NCBI RefSeq assembly: GCF_900143215.1
Contig: NZ_FRDM01000003.1
Location: forward strand, 240,650 to 304,649
DNA length: 64,000 bases
Reading direction: 5' to 3'
Origin: Geodermatophilus obscurus
GTDB lineage: Bacteria > Actinomycetota > Actinomycetes > Mycobacteriales > Geodermatophilaceae
Numbering within the stretch: the first letter of the stretch is position 1; each line of letters opens with the position of its first letter. Positions 25,887-35,104 of this stretch are shown here, piece after piece. A program made the translations under genes and the position numbers. The notes beneath the pieces are model-generated. The model did not search any database and was not told the origin of the DNA. It was given only the letters and a program-made list of their open reading frames with translations.

Positions 25887-26569
25887 GACGCGGCCCCCAC
25901 CGTCGAGAGCGCCAGCTCCACCACCCGGTCGACCACGCCCTCGCGGTCCAGGTGGGTGCTGTCGACGACCACGGCGTCCTCGGCCGGGCGCAGCGGGCTG
26001 TCGGCGCGGCTGCTGTCGTACTCGTCGCGGCGGCGCAGGTCGGCGGCGAGCTCGGCGATCTCGTCCGGCGTGCTCAGGCCCAGCTGGGCCGCCCGGCGCT
26101 GGGCGCGGGCCTCGGGCGCCGCGGTCAGGTACACCTTCAGCGTCGCGCCGGGCAGGACGACGGTGCCGATGTCCCGGCCCTCGACGACGACCGCGTCGGC
26201 CGCCGCTACCAGCGCGCGCTGCTGGTCGACCAGCCGGCGGCGCACCGACGGCACGGCCGACACCGCCGAGACGGCGCGGGTGACCTCCGGGCCGCGGATG
26301 CGGACGGCGACGTCGACGCCGTCGACCTGCACCAGCTCGGTGCCGGCCGCCGTCCCGACCTCGATGCGGGCGGCGGCCACGGCGGCGGCCACGGCCTCGG
26401 CGTCCTCCGGGTCCACCCCGGCGTCCAGGACGGCGACCGTCGCGGCGCGGTACATCGCGCCGGTGTCCAGGTAGGCCGCTCCCAGCCGCGACGCGACCGC
26501 ACGGGCGACGCTGGACTTGCCCGTCCCCGACGGGCCGTCCAGCGCGATCTGTCCCAGGAAGCCGCTCAC
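25883..26569 (-). CDS. cmk: Cytidylate kinase
   Basis: A 228-aa kinase converting CMP/dCMP to the diphosphate. P-loop GPSGTGKS is at 12-19. [11 protein letters not shown] and [14 protein letters not shown] are the CMP-binding signatures and [15 protein letters not shown] is the LID segment. The GTG start at 26569 overlaps the aroH stop (GTGA), indicating translational coupling. Its own stop codon is the first element of the 77-nt module leading to der. Confidence 0.96.
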   Translation of the reverse strand: MSGFLGQIALDGPSGTGKSSVARAVASRLGAAYLDTGAMYRAATVAVLDAGVDPEDAEAVAAAVAAARIEVGTAAGTELVQVDGVDVAVRIRGPEVTRAVSAVSAVPSVRRRLVDQQRALVAAADAVVVEGRDIGTVVLPGATLKVYLTAAPEARAQRRAAQLGLSTPDEIAELAADLRRRDEYDSSRADSPLRPAEDAVVVDSTHLDREGVVDRVVELALSTVGAAS

Positions 26570-26934
26570 TGGGCGATGTCCCGCCGCAGCGCCACGGCCC
26601 CGCGCAGGTACACGTGCTGCACCTCGGCGCGCGGCCGGTCGGTCTCCACGTGCGCCATCAGCCGCAGCACCCGCGGCAGCGCGTGGGGGACGCCGATCTC
26701 GGTGGCGCACATCAGCGGCACGTCGCCGAAGCCGAGCTCGCGGGCGGCCAGCGCCGGGAACTCCGAGACGAGGTCGGGGGTGGCGGTGAACAGGATGCTG
26801 ATGACGTCGTCGTGTTCCAGCTGGTTGCGCTGCATGACCGCGCTCACCAGCTCGCGGGTCGCGTCGAGGACCAGCTCCCGCTCGTCGGCGTCCACCTGCG
26901 TCGCGCCCCGGATGGCTCGGACGGCCACTGCCAC
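26566..26934 (-). CDS. aroH: Chorismate mutase, AroH class
   Basis: A 122-aa monofunctional chorismate mutase of the trimeric AroH fold (Bacillus type) that rearranges chorismate to prephenate for Phe/Tyr synthesis. The active-site residues known from the B. subtilis enzyme align: Arg6 (AVRAIRGATQ), Glu79 (CATEIGV), Arg91 (VLRLMAHV) and Tyr109 (QHVYLRGAV). First gene of aroH-cmk-der, overlapping cmk by 4 bases. Pairing with cmk and der is a common actinobacterial arrangement without an obvious functional link. Confidence 0.95.
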   Translation of the reverse strand: MAVAVRAIRGATQVDADERELVLDATRELVSAVMQRNQLEHDDVISILFTATPDLVSEFPALAARELGFGDVPLMCATEIGVPHALPRVLRLMAHVETDRPRAEVQHVYLRGAVALRRDIAQ

Positions 26935-26950
26935 TCTCCTCGATCGGTGC

Positions 26951-26974
26951 GGGGCGACGGATCGCCGTGCCCCC
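26951..26974 (-). terminator. Hairpin after xylB, likely terminator
   Basis: GGGGC-ACGG pairs with CCGT-GCCCC around ATCG with one bulged base, in the 49-base gap between the xylB stop and the aroH start. No U-run is visible, as is common in high-GC actinobacteria. Confidence 0.5.
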
Positions 26975-26983
26975 CGGTCGAGT

Positions 26984-28456
26984 CTAGGTACCGGCGCGGG
27001 GCACCCGATCCGCGGTCAGGTCGCGGACCTCCGCGTAGCGCTCGCGGACGGCGGGCACCGGGTCGGCCTCGTAGACCTCGGTGGCCGCACTCGGCCAGAC
27101 CGGCGGGGTGTCGCCGCCGGCGAGCACCCACGCCGCCTGCCGGGCGGCACCGTCGGCCACGTACTCCCCCGGCGGTGGGACGAGCACCGGCACGCCGAGG
27201 ACGGCGGGGGCGATCCGGCGGACCGCCTCGGAGCGCGCCCCGCCGCCGACGAGGAACACCCGGCGCACCGGCGTCCCCCCGGCGGCCACGGCCGCGAGCC
27301 CGTCGGCCAGCCCGCACAGCAGGCCCTCGACGGCCGCCCGCGCCAGGTGCGCCGGATCGCCGGTGGACAGGGTGAGGCCGTGCAGCGCCCCGGTGGCGTA
27401 CGGCCGGTTGGGCGTCCGTTCCCCCTCCAGGTAGGGCACGAGCACCAGACCGCCCGCGCCGGCCGGCGCGGACAGCGCCAGCCGGGACAGCTCCGCGTGG
27501 TCGACCCCGAGCAGCCGGGCCGTCGCGTCGAGCACGCGGGCGGCGTTGAGGGTGGTGACCAGCGGGAGGAAGTGCCCGGTGGCGTCCGCGAACCCGGCGA
27601 CGGTGCCGGTCGGGTCGGTCATCGGTGTGGTGGAGACGGTGGAGACCACCCCCGAGGTGCCGATGGAGACGACCACGTCGCCGGGCTCGGCGGCCAGGCC
27701 GAGCGCCGCGGCGGCGTTGTCCCCCGTGCCCGGGCCGAGCGCCGCTCCCGCGTCGCCGGTCAGCGAGCCGGCGGCGACCGTTCCGGCCTGCTCCGCCGGG
27801 CCCAGCACGCGCGGGACGACGGGGGTGCGCCCGAAGGCCCGCTCCAGCAGGTCGAGGCGGTAGTCGCCGGTGACGGAAGACCAGTAGCCGGTGCCGCTGG
27901 CGTCCCCGCGGTCGGTGACGAGCGCAGCCAGGCTCTGCCGGCCACCCGCCGCCCCACCCCCGCGACGCCCCGCCAGCTCCCAGGTCAGCCAGTCGTGCGG
28001 CAGGCACACCGCCGCGGTGCGGGCGGCGCTCGCGGGCTCGTGCTCGGCCAGCCAGCGCAGTTTGGTGACCGTGAAGGAGGCGACCGGCACCAGCCCCACC
28101 GCGTCGGCCCACGCCCGGCCACCGGCCTCCGGCCCGCCCAGCTCGGCCACCAGGTCGGCCGCGGCACCCGCGGAGCGGGTGTCGTTCCACAGCAGCGCCG
28201 GGCGGACCACCGCGCCGTCCTCGTCGAGGCAGACCATCCCGTGCTGCTGCCCGCCGACGGCGACGGCGGCGACGTCGCCGAGGCCGCCGGCCTCGGCGAG
28301 GGCATCCTGCAGCGCCGCCCGCCACGCGGCCGGGTCGACCTCCGTGCCGTCGGGGTGCGGCGCCCGGCCCTCCCGGACCAGGCGACCGCTTGGCGCGTCG
28401 CGGACCACGACCTTGCACGACTGGGTCGACGAGTCGACCCCGGCCACCAGTGTCAT
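26984..28456 (-). CDS. xylB: Xylulokinase
   Basis: A 490-aa FGGY-family kinase phosphorylating D-xylulose to xylulose 5-phosphate. The N-terminal phosphate-binding [13 protein letters not shown], the XylB-typical VGGQQHGMV, the catalytic aspartate in [13 protein letters not shown] and the ATP-site [10 protein letters not shown] are all present. It follows xylA by 19 bases on the same strand. The operon is divergent from a ROK regulator with an inverted repeat between them, so expression should respond to xylose. Confidence 0.95.
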   Translation of the reverse strand: MTLVAGVDSSTQSCKVVVRDAPSGRLVREGRAPHPDGTEVDPAAWRAALQDALAEAGGLGDVAAVAVGGQQHGMVCLDEDGAVVRPALLWNDTRSAGAAADLVAELGGPEAGGRAWADAVGLVPVASFTVTKLRWLAEHEPASAARTAAVCLPHDWLTWELAGRRGGGAAGGRQSLAALVTDRGDASGTGYWSSVTGDYRLDLLERAFGRTPVVPRVLGPAEQAGTVAAGSLTGDAGAALGPGTGDNAAAALGLAAEPGDVVVSIGTSGVVSTVSTTPMTDPTGTVAGFADATGHFLPLVTTLNAARVLDATARLLGVDHAELSRLALSAPAGAGGLVLVPYLEGERTPNRPYATGALHGLTLSTGDPAHLARAAVEGLLCGLADGLAAVAAGGTPVRRVFLVGGGARSEAVRRIAPAVLGVPVLVPPPGEYVADGAARQAAWVLAGGDTPPVWPSAATEVYEADPVPAVRERYAEVRDLTADRVPRAGT

Positions 28457-28475
28457 GACGGAGTGCCTACCGGAG

Positions 28476-29666
28476 TCAGCGGGCGCCGAGGAGGTGCTCC
28501 ACCGCCAGCTGCGAGAGCCGCACCTGGCCGCCGGGACGGGCGCCGGCGGCCTCGGCGTCGAACTCCTCGAACGCCGCGCGGTCGGCCAGCAGGTCCTCGT
28601 ACGTCTCGCCGGCGGCCAGCGTCGGGCGCGCCAGCTCGGGCACGCGCGCGGCGGCGAGCGCCTCCTGCACCTCCGGGTCGGCGCGGAAGGCCGCCGCCCG
28701 CTCCTCGAGCAGCAGGTAGGTGCGCATGTTGGCCGCAGCCGAGGCCCACACCCCGTCGACGTCCTCGGTGCGCAGCGGCTTGTAGTCGAAGTGCCGCGGC
28801 CCGTCGTAGGCCGGACCCCCGTTCGGGCCGCCGTGCTCGAGCAGGTCGACGGTGCCGAAGGCGCTGAGCAGGTCGCCGTGGCCGAAGACGAGGTCCTGGT
28901 CGAACTTGGGCCCGTGTTGGCCGTTGAGGTCGATGTGGAAGAGCTTGCCCTGCCACAGCGCCTGCGCGATGCCGTGCGTGTAGTTGAGGTTGGCCATCTG
29001 CTCGTGGCCGACCTCCGGGTTCACGCCGACCAGGTCGGCGTGCTCGAGGGTGGCGATGAAGGCCAGGGCGTGCCCGATGGTCGGCAGGAAGATGTCGCCG
29101 CGGGGCTCGTTCGGCTTGGGCTCCAGGGCGAACCGCAGCCCGTAGCCGCGGTCCTCCGAGTACTGCGCCAGGGTGTCGATGCCCTCGCGGTAGCGGTCCA
29201 GGGCGGCACGCAGGTCCTTGGCGGAGTCGACCTCCGCGCCCTCGCGGCCGCCCCACAGCACGTAGGTCCGTGCGCCGAGCTCGGCGGCGAGATCCATGTT
29301 CCGCATGACCTTGCGCAGCGCGTACCGGCGGACGTCGCGGTCGTTGGCGGTGAGCGCGCCCTCCTTGAACACCGGGTGGGTGAACAGGTTGGTCGTGGCC
29401 ATCGGGACGACGAGGCCGGTCTCGGCCAGCGCCTTCTTGAACCGCTCGATGACCCGGCCGCGCTCGGCGTCGTCGCTGCCGAACGGGATCAGGTCGTCGT
29501 CGTGGAAGGTGACGCCGGCGGCACCCAGCTCGGCGAGGCGGTGCACGCTCTCCACCGGGTCGAGCGCCGGACGGGTCGCGTCGCCGAACGGGTCGCGGGC
29601 CTGCCAGCCGACCGTCCAGAGTCCGAAGGTGAACCGGTCGTCCTTGGTGGGCTGCGGCGCGGTCAT
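28476..29666 (-). CDS. xylA: Xylose isomerase
   Basis: A 396-aa class I xylose isomerase, the length of the Streptomyces/Actinoplanes enzymes. Catalytic His55 and Asp58 lie in [12 protein letters not shown]. Metal ligands are in [21 protein letters not shown] and [15 protein letters not shown], and DFKPLR-like [12 protein letters not shown] follows. The ATG at 29666 has GGGAG upstream. First gene of xylAB. The promoter region holds the GTTCT/AGAAC repeat at 29690-29704. Confidence 0.97.
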   Translation of the reverse strand: MTAPQPTKDDRFTFGLWTVGWQARDPFGDATRPALDPVESVHRLAELGAAGVTFHDDDLIPFGSDDAERGRVIERFKKALAETGLVVPMATTNLFTHPVFKEGALTANDRDVRRYALRKVMRNMDLAAELGARTYVLWGGREGAEVDSAKDLRAALDRYREGIDTLAQYSEDRGYGLRFALEPKPNEPRGDIFLPTIGHALAFIATLEHADLVGVNPEVGHEQMANLNYTHGIAQALWQGKLFHIDLNGQHGPKFDQDLVFGHGDLLSAFGTVDLLEHGGPNGGPAYDGPRHFDYKPLRTEDVDGVWASAAANMRTYLLLEERAAAFRADPEVQEALAAARVPELARPTLAAGETYEDLLADRAAFEEFDAEAAGARPGGQVRLSQLAVEHLLGAR

Positions 29667-29689
29667 GCGATCTCCCTCGGTCGGGTTTT

Positions 29690-29704
29690 GTTCTTCCGTA
29701 GAAC
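29690..29704. promoter_or_regulatory. Putative XylR (ROK) operator
   Basis: GTTCT-TCCGT-AGAAC is a perfect inverted repeat flanked by TTTT on the left and ATAAA on the right. It lies 24 bases upstream of xylA and 31 upstream of the ROK regulator. ROK xylose repressors of Streptomyces bind similar A/T-flanked repeats. Confidence 0.6.
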
Positions 29705-29734
29705 ATAAAGCAGCGACCCGGCTAGCCTCAAGGG

Positions 29735-30931
29735 GTGCGGACGTCGGAGGGCACCGGGGCGCGGCAGTCGACGCTGCGCAGCAGCAACCTGGCCCTCGTG
29801 CTGCGCACCGTCTGCGCCGCCGACGCGCCGCTGTCACGGGCCGACGTCGCCGTCCGCACCGGGACGACGCGGGCGACCGCCGCCCGGCTGGTCGACGAGC
29901 TGGTCGCCGGCGGGCTGCTCGACGAGGGCGAGCGCCTGGCGCTGCCCCGCCGCGGTCGCCCGGCCACCCCGCTGCTGCCCGGCGCCCGGATCGGCGCGCT
30001 GGGCCTGCAGGTGGACGCCGGGCTGCTCGCCGCCCGCCTGCTCGACCTGCGCGGCCGGGTGGTCGCCGAGCGCGTCGAGGAGGACGACCTGGTCGGCAGC
30101 GACCCCGCGCGCACCCTGGCCCGGCTCGGTGCACTGGCCACCGACCTGCTCGCCGGGCCGGCCGGTGAGCTGCGGCTGGCCGGCGCGGGGCTGGCGCTAC
30201 CGGGCCTGGTCGACGCCGAGCACGACCTGCTGCTGCGCGCCCCCAACCTCGGCTGGTCCGACGTCGACGCCGTCGGCCTGCTGGCCGCGCACCTCCCGGA
30301 CGCGCTGCGCCCGGCGCCGGGCAACGAGGCCGACCTGGCCGCCCGCACCGTGGCCGAGACCGCGCCGGGGCGCCCCGGCCCGCTGCGCGACTTCCTCTAC
30401 CTCTCCGGGCAGATCGGCATCGGCGGCGCCGCGGTCGTCGGCGGGCGGGTGATGACCGGCAGCGCCGGCTGGGCCGGCGAGGTGGGGCACGTCTGCGTGG
30501 ACCCCGACGGGCCGGCCTGCCGCTGCGGCTCGACCGGCTGCCTGGAGCAGTACGCCGGGCGGCACGCGCTGCTCGGCGCCGCCGGGCTCCCGCTGGACAC
30601 CACGCCGGCGGAGGTCGTCGACCGCGCCGCGGCCGGGGACGCCGACGTCCGGCGGGCGCTCGACGCCGCGGCCCACGCGCTGGGCGTCGCGCTGGCCGGC
30701 GTGGTCAACGTGCTCGACCTGCCGGCCGTCGTCCTCGGCGGGCACCTGGCCGCGCTGGCCGGCCCGCTGCGCCCCCGGCTCGAGGAGCTGCTGGGCCGGC
30801 GGGTCCTCTCGGCGCGGTGGCGCCGTCCGGTGGTGGCGGCCGTGACCGGTCCCCCGGCGGCGGGTGCCACGGGAGCCGCCCTGCGCGCACTGGACGACGT
30901 GCTGGCCGACCCGGTCCGCCGGCTCGGCTGA
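29735..30931 (+). CDS. ROK-family transcriptional regulator, probable xylose repressor
   Basis: A 398-aa regulator: N-terminal winged helix ([20 protein letters not shown]) joined to a ROK sugar-binding domain. The domain keeps the zinc motif [12 protein letters not shown] and the GHVCVD histidine. A -10-like TAGCCT (29723-29728) ends 6 bases before the GTG, so the message may be leaderless, although AGGGG is also near. It is divergent from xylAB across a short region containing an inverted repeat. It most likely represses xylAB until xylose binds. Confidence 0.88.
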   Translation: MRTSEGTGARQSTLRSSNLALVLRTVCAADAPLSRADVAVRTGTTRATAARLVDELVAGGLLDEGERLALPRRGRPATPLLPGARIGALGLQVDAGLLAARLLDLRGRVVAERVEEDDLVGSDPARTLARLGALATDLLAGPAGELRLAGAGLALPGLVDAEHDLLLRAPNLGWSDVDAVGLLAAHLPDALRPAPGNEADLAARTVAETAPGRPGPLRDFLYLSGQIGIGGAAVVGGRVMTGSAGWAGEVGHVCVDPDGPACRCGSTGCLEQYAGRHALLGAAGLPLDTTPAEVVDRAAAGDADVRRALDAAAHALGVALAGVVNVLDLPAVVLGGHLAALAGPLRPRLEELLGRRVLSARWRRPVVAAVTGPPAAGATGAALRALDDVLADPVRRLG

Positions 30932-31012
30932 GCCCGCCGGCCGGCCCCGCACCCCCGTCGCCGCCGTCCCCGAGGCCACGGACCGCACCCACGACCCGGA
31001 AGGACCCACCCC

Positions 31013-31360
31013 GTGACCGCATGGCCGTGGCTGGCAGCAGCGATCCTCTCCGAGGTCAGCGCGACCCTGGCGTTGCGCGCCGCGACCGACCGGCCCGCGT
31101 GGTTCGTGCTCACCGCGGTCGGCTACACCGCGTCCTTCGTCCTCCTGGCCGCCGTCCTCCGCCGCGGCATGGCCATCGGCGTGGCCTACGGCATCTGGGC
31201 GGCGAGCGGCGTCACCCTGACCGCCCTCGCCGCAGCCGCCCTCTTCGACGAGGCGCTCACGGCCGTCATGGGGCTGGGCTTCGCGGCCATCGTGGCCGGG
31301 GTCCTGCTGGTCGAACTCGGCTCCCACCGGGCCGAGCAGTCCTCCGGAGGTGTCCGGTGA
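31013..31360 (+). CDS. SMR-family multidrug transporter subunit A
   Basis: A 115-aa four-helix small multidrug resistance protein. The conserved membrane glutamate is in AAAILSEVSATLALRA, followed by the SMR signature MAIGVAYGIWAASGVTLT. The GTG start is at 31013. It overlaps a second SMR gene by the sequence GTGA, so the two are made together and probably form a heterodimer as in EbrAB or YkkCD. Exports cationic compounds or guanidinium; the substrate is not shown. Confidence 0.9.
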   Translation: MTAWPWLAAAILSEVSATLALRAATDRPAWFVLTAVGYTASFVLLAAVLRRGMAIGVAYGIWAASGVTLTALAAAALFDEALTAVMGLGFAAIVAGVLLVELGSHRAEQSSGGVR

Positions 31361-31683
31361 CCTGGCTGCTGCTGGGCGCGGCGATCGTCTCGGAGGTCGC
31401 GGGGACGATGTTCCTGCGCGCCTCCGACGGCCTGCGGAGGAAGCGGTGGATCCCCGCGATCGCCACCGCCTACGTCGTCTCCTTCGGGTTCCTGACGCTC
31501 GCGCTCGCCCGGGGCATGACCGTCGGCGTGGCCTACGGCGTCTGGGCTGCCAGCGGCATCGCCCTCACCGCCGTCATCGCCCGTGTCGCCTTCCGGGAAC
31601 CGCTCACCCGCACGATGGGCGCGGGCATCGCCCTGGTCGCCCTCGGCGTCCTGCTCGTCGAGCTGGGCGCCGCATCCCGCTGA
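31357..31683 (+). CDS. SMR-family multidrug transporter subunit B
   Basis: A 108-aa SMR protein with the active-site glutamate in GAAIVSEVAGTMFLRA and the signature MTVGVAYGVWAASGIALT. A GGAGG lies ahead of the GTG at 31357, which overlaps the stop of the first SMR gene. Positive residues lie in different loops from those of the partner (GLRRKRW here), as expected for two subunits with opposite membrane orientation. Confidence 0.9.
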   Translation: MTWLLLGAAIVSEVAGTMFLRASDGLRRKRWIPAIATAYVVSFGFLTLALARGMTVGVAYGVWAASGIALTAVIARVAFREPLTRTMGAGIALVALGVLLVELGAASR

Positions 31684-31709
31684 CCGGGCACCGCGTGCGT
31701 ACTGCCCGG
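31684..31709. terminator. Bidirectional terminator hairpin
   Basis: CCGGGCA and TGCCCGG form a 7-bp stem with a 12-base loop between two convergent genes (SMR pair and rluB). Confidence 0.5.
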
Positions 31710-31734
31710 ACCCTGGCGGCGGGCAGGGCGGGCC

Positions 31735-32577
31735 CTACAGGCCGACGGCCTCCTCCAGCGCGCCGACCTCGGCGCGGGAGAGCCGGCGGATCGACCCGCT
31801 GCGCATGCGCTCGAGCTTGACCGGGCCGACGGCGGTGCGGGTCAGCCGGGACACGGGCAGCCCGACGTGCGCCAGCAGCCGCCGGACGATGTGCTTGCGG
31901 CCCTCGTGCAGCACGACCTCGACGACGGACTGCCCGGCGTGGGTGTCGACCACCCGGAAGGAGTCGACCTTCACCGGGCCGTCCTCCAGCTCCACCCCCG
32001 AGCGCAGCCGGCGGGCCAGGTCACGCGGGATCGAGCCCGACACCTGCGCCAGATAGGTCTTCTTGACCTCGTAGGAGGGGTGCGCGAGGCGGTGGGCCAG
32101 CTCGCCGTCGTTGGTGACCAGCAGCAGGCCCTCGGTGTCCTGGTCCAGCCGGCCGACGTGCACCAGGCCGGGTGCCAGGTCGCCGACCATGTCCCCGACG
32201 GTCGGCCGGTTCCGGTCGTCGCTCATCGCGGTGAGGACGCCCGGCGGCTTGTTCAGCGCGTAGGTGACGCGGTCGTCGCGCAGCTCGATGCGGACGCCGT
32301 CGACGGCGATCTTGTCCCGCTCCGGATCGACCCGCATGCCCTGCACGGCGACCGTCCGGCCGTTCACGCTGATCCGGCCCTGGTCGACCATGTTCTCCAC
32401 GACGCGGCGGGAGCCGACCCCGGCGCGGGCGAGGACCTTCTGCAGCCGCTCCCCCTCCGCCGAGGCGTCGGTGCCGCTGCGGGCGCGGTCGCCGGGGTGC
32501 ACGGGGGCGAGCTCCATGTCCTCCGACCAGCGCTCGTCGGGGCCGGGAGTGCTGTCGTCGTGCGGGGCGGTGTCCAT
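31735..32577 (-). CDS. rluB: 23S rRNA pseudouridine synthase, RluB/RsuA family
   Basis: A 280-aa enzyme with a low-complexity N-terminal ~43 residues, an S4 RNA-binding domain (LQKVLARAGVGSRRVVENMV) and the pseudouridine synthase domain. Catalytic Asp145 is in VGRLDQDTEGLLLVT; the KKTYLAQVSG and EGRKHIVRRLL elements follow. ATG at 32577; a GTG at 32595 is also possible. It comes after scpB in the conserved parA-scpA-scpB-rluB order of actinobacteria. Confidence 0.94.
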   Translation of the reverse strand: MDTAPHDDSTPGPDERWSEDMELAPVHPGDRARSGTDASAEGERLQKVLARAGVGSRRVVENMVDQGRISVNGRTVAVQGMRVDPERDKIAVDGVRIELRDDRVTYALNKPPGVLTAMSDDRNRPTVGDMVGDLAPGLVHVGRLDQDTEGLLLVTNDGELAHRLAHPSYEVKKTYLAQVSGSIPRDLARRLRSGVELEDGPVKVDSFRVVDTHAGQSVVEVVLHEGRKHIVRRLLAHVGLPVSRLTRTAVGPVKLERMRSGSIRRLSRAEVGALEEAVGL

Positions 32578-32719
32578 CGCCGTCCAGTCTCCCACCCGGC
32601 GTCCCGTCGTCCCCGCCCCCGCTGTGCCCGACCCTCGCGCCGTTCCTGCCGCCCTCGCGCCGGTGCAGCAGCGCGAAAACGCGGGGAACGGCGCGGGAGT
32701 GCCGGCGTCGTTCGCCCGG

Positions 32720-32769
32720 CCCCTCTGCAGGGTCCCGCCGCGAGCGCGCGGGGGGCGGGGGCAGAGGGG
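32720..32769 (-). terminator. Strong hairpin between scpB and rluB
   Basis: CCCCTCTGC (32720-32728) pairs perfectly with GCAGAGGGG (32761-32769), with an inner CCCGCC/GGCGGG stem. It starts 8 bases past the scpB stop on the minus strand, so it is a terminator or attenuator ahead of rluB. Confidence 0.55.
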
Positions 32770-32776
32770 TCCTCTT

Positions 32777-33613
32777 TCAGGCGTCGGGGTGCTCGTCCAG
32801 CACGGACGACGGCTCGGGCAGCAGCGGCCCCAGCCCGGGCAGCTCGTCGAGGCTCTCCAGCCCCAGCCGCTCGAGGAACAGCGGGGTGGTCGCGTACAGC
32901 CCGCCGCCGCTGTCGGGGTCGGTGCCGACCTCGGACACCAGCCCGCGGGAGATCAGTGTGCGCATGACGCCGTCGACGCCGACGCCACGGATCGCCGACA
33001 CCCGGGCGCGGGTCACCGGCTGGCGGTAGGCGATGACGGCGAGGGTCTCCAGCGCCGCCTGGGTGAGCCGGCTGCGCTGCCCGTCGACGAGGTAGCGCTC
33101 GACGACGCCGGAGTGCTCCTCGCGGGTGTAGAGCCGCCAGCCCTCCCCCACCCGGCGCAGCGTGATGCCGGCGCCGCGCTCGTCGTAGGACGCCGCCAGC
33201 GCCGCCAGCTCGGCGCGCACCCGCGGCACCGGGCAGCCCAGCGCGCCGGCCAGCGTCCCCTCGTCGACCGGGGTGTCGACGACGAACAGCAGCGCCTCCA
33301 GTCCGCCGCGCAGCGCGGCCGGGTCGAGATCGGGCTCCGGCTCGGGTGCGGCCTCCGGTTCCGGCTCGGCCTCCGGTTCCGGCTCGGGCGGCGGGACGGC
33401 GGCGACGGGCGGGGCCGGCGGCGCGGGCTCCTCGACCGGATCGGGTTCGGCTGCCGCCGCCGGCCGCTCGGCGACGCGGGCGGCGAGCTCCGCGGCGACG
33501 GCGTTCCAGGTCGCGGGGTCGGGGCCGTCGCGCTGCTCGGCCTCCTCGCGGGTGGCGGCCAGCTCCTCGGCCAGCGCGTCCCACGAGATGGGCGGCCGCT
33601 CCTCCTCCGTCAC
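32777..33613 (-). CDS. scpB: Segregation and condensation protein B
   Basis: A 278-aa kleisin-associated winged-helix protein of the SMC-ScpAB condensin. The conserved core starts near residue 100 (LRGGLEALLFVVDTPVDEGT) and contains LTQAALETLAVIAYRQPVTR and IRGVGVDGVMRTLISRGLV. The first ~95 residues are an acidic Pro/Glu-rich extension with PEPEPEAEPEPEA. The GTG start overlaps the scpA stop (GTGA), fitting equimolar production of the complex. Confidence 0.95.
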   Translation of the reverse strand: MTEEERPPISWDALAEELAATREEAEQRDGPDPATWNAVAAELAARVAERPAAAAEPDPVEEPAPPAPPVAAVPPPEPEPEAEPEPEAAPEPEPDLDPAALRGGLEALLFVVDTPVDEGTLAGALGCPVPRVRAELAALAASYDERGAGITLRRVGEGWRLYTREEHSGVVERYLVDGQRSRLTQAALETLAVIAYRQPVTRARVSAIRGVGVDGVMRTLISRGLVSEVGTDPDSGGGLYATTPLFLERLGLESLDELPGLGPLLPEPSSVLDEHPDA

Positions 33614-34416
33614 GAGTACTCCCCGTCGACGAAGACCGCGGGTTCCGGGTCCGCGCCGCCGGTCCAGCGCACGTGCAGCTCCCCGAGCGGGGTGAGCTGC
33701 TCGAACACCACCCGCTGCTGGCGGTAGAGCTCCAGCAGGGCGAGGAACCGGGCGACCACCTCGAGGGTGTGCCCGCAGTCCGCGGTCAGCGCCCGGAAGC
33801 TCGCCGTCCCGGCCGCGAGGAGCTGGTTGCGCACGAGCAGGAGCTGCTCGGACACGCTCACGGCCGGCGCGTGCAGGTGGGAGATCCCGACCGTGGGCGG
33901 CACCTTCGGGGTCAGCGCCCTGGTGGCCAGCGCGGCGAACTGCTCGGGGGTGACGCCGAGCAGCACCTCGGGCAGCAGGTCGGCGAGGCGCGGTTCGAGC
34001 CCGACGTCGCGCGCGAAGCGGCGGACGGCGCCGGCCTCGCGCTCGCGCAGGAAGGCGGCGGCCTGCTTGTAGGCGCGGTACTGCAGCAGCCGGGCGAAGA
34101 GCAGGTCGCGCGCCTCGAGCAGCTCGAGGTCCTCGTCGTCCTCCACCTCGGCGGCCGGCAGCAGCCGGGCGGCCTTGAGGTCGAGCAGCGTGGCGGCCAC
34201 GACGAGGAACTCGCTGGCCTGGTCGAGGTGCAGCTCGTCGCCGAGCGCGCGCAGGTGGGCGATGAACTCGTCGGTCACCCGGGACAGCGCGATCTCGGTG
34301 ACGTCGAGCTTGTGCTTGCCGATCAGCTGCAGCAGCAGGTCGAACGGGCCCTCGAAGTTCGTCAGCTTGACGGTGAACCGTCCGCTGCCGACCTCCGGCG
34401 CACTCGTCGCTGTCAC
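33610..34416 (-). CDS. scpA: Segregation and condensation protein A (kleisin)
   Basis: A 268-aa kleisin that bridges SMC heads. The N-terminal FTVKLTNFEGPFDLLLQLI is diagnostic and is followed by the helical SMC-neck region (ASEFLVVAATLLDLKAARLL). The C-terminal winged helix contains TLEVVARFLALLELYRQQRV. GTG start at 34416, 125 bases after the RHH gene. Acts with scpB and an SMC encoded elsewhere. Confidence 0.95.
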   Translation of the reverse strand: MTATSAPEVGSGRFTVKLTNFEGPFDLLLQLIGKHKLDVTEIALSRVTDEFIAHLRALGDELHLDQASEFLVVAATLLDLKAARLLPAAEVEDDEDLELLEARDLLFARLLQYRAYKQAAAFLREREAGAVRRFARDVGLEPRLADLLPEVLLGVTPEQFAALATRALTPKVPPTVGISHLHAPAVSVSEQLLLVRNQLLAAGTASFRALTADCGHTLEVVARFLALLELYRQQRVVFEQLTPLGELHVRWTGGADPEPAVFVDGEYS

Positions 34417-34541
34417 ACGGTCAGCTTACGAGCGGTCACCGACGGTTCCGGGCTCGCGCGCGGGCCCGCCGGCCGTCGGCGTGTGGCGGCCCGACACGCC
34501 GGCCACGACGACCACCCGCCCGTGAACACCGCGACGGGCGG

Positions 34542-35027
34542 TCACTTCCCCTTGAGCCGCGAGACGAGCACCGAGTCCTCGCCGCGCTCGGCGAGGTCGG
34601 CGAGCAGCACGTTGATCGCCTCGCGGACGATGCGGCCGCGGTCGGCGGCGACGCCGTACCGGCCGCGCAGCGTGAGTCGCGCGCTCTCCAGCGCCAGCAG
34701 CTCCTCGGCGGAGATGTAGACGGTGATCTTCTCGTCGTGCTTGGTCCGCTCGGTGCGCTGCGCCCGGCCGCGGGTGGGCCGGACCGGCGTCACGGCGGGA
34801 GCGGGCTGGCGGAAGGAGGCCAGCGGGTCGGCGTCGTCCGCACCGCCGGGCACCAGGGTGAGCGGCGCGGTGGTCTCGCCGTCGCCCCGGCGGGCCGGCC
34901 CGCCGCGCAGCGCGGGCGAGCTCACCGTGGCGCTGATGCTCGGCAGCTCGGTGACCTCGGGCGCCGGGGCGGCGTCGGTGCGGCGGAACAGCTCCGCAGC
35001 ACCCGGCAGGGTCGGACGGCGAGTCAC
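34542..35027 (-). CDS. Ribbon-helix-helix protein paired with the orphan ParA
   Basis: A 161-aa protein with a disordered N-terminal 95 residues and a C-terminal RHH-like DNA-binding domain (about 99-155): EKITVYISAEELLALESARL followed by GRIVREAINVLLADL. The same small gene lies between the ParA-like gene and scpA in many actinobacteria. It may be the centromere-binding or activating partner for this ParA, since no parB is nearby. The GTG start at 35027 is preceded by copy 2 of the 77-nt module, in which the ribosome site reads AGCGAGGTGG. Confidence 0.8.
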   Translation of the reverse strand: MTRRPTLPGAAELFRRTDAAPAPEVTELPSISATVSSPALRGGPARRGDGETTAPLTLVPGGADDADPLASFRQPAPAVTPVRPTRGRAQRTERTKHDEKITVYISAEELLALESARLTLRGRYGVAADRGRIVREAINVLLADLAERGEDSVLVSRLKGK

Positions 35028-35104
35028 GCCGCCACCTCGCTGGCGCTCGGCGGCTGCGGGCCCCGGCGTGCTGTGCTCAGGGGTGATCTCGCGAGCTCGA
35101 TCAC
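35028..35104 (-). repeat. 77-nt intergenic stop-to-start module, copy 2 (parA to RHH gene)
   Basis: Coding sense: GTGATCGAGCTCGCGAGATC with TGA as the parA stop. The stem is GTGATC/GATCAC, a paired exchange relative to copy 1 (GTGACC/GGTCAC). It then has CACAGCA and CGAGCGCCAGCGAGGTGG before the GTG. Stop-to-start spacing is again 73 bases. Confidence 0.85.
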
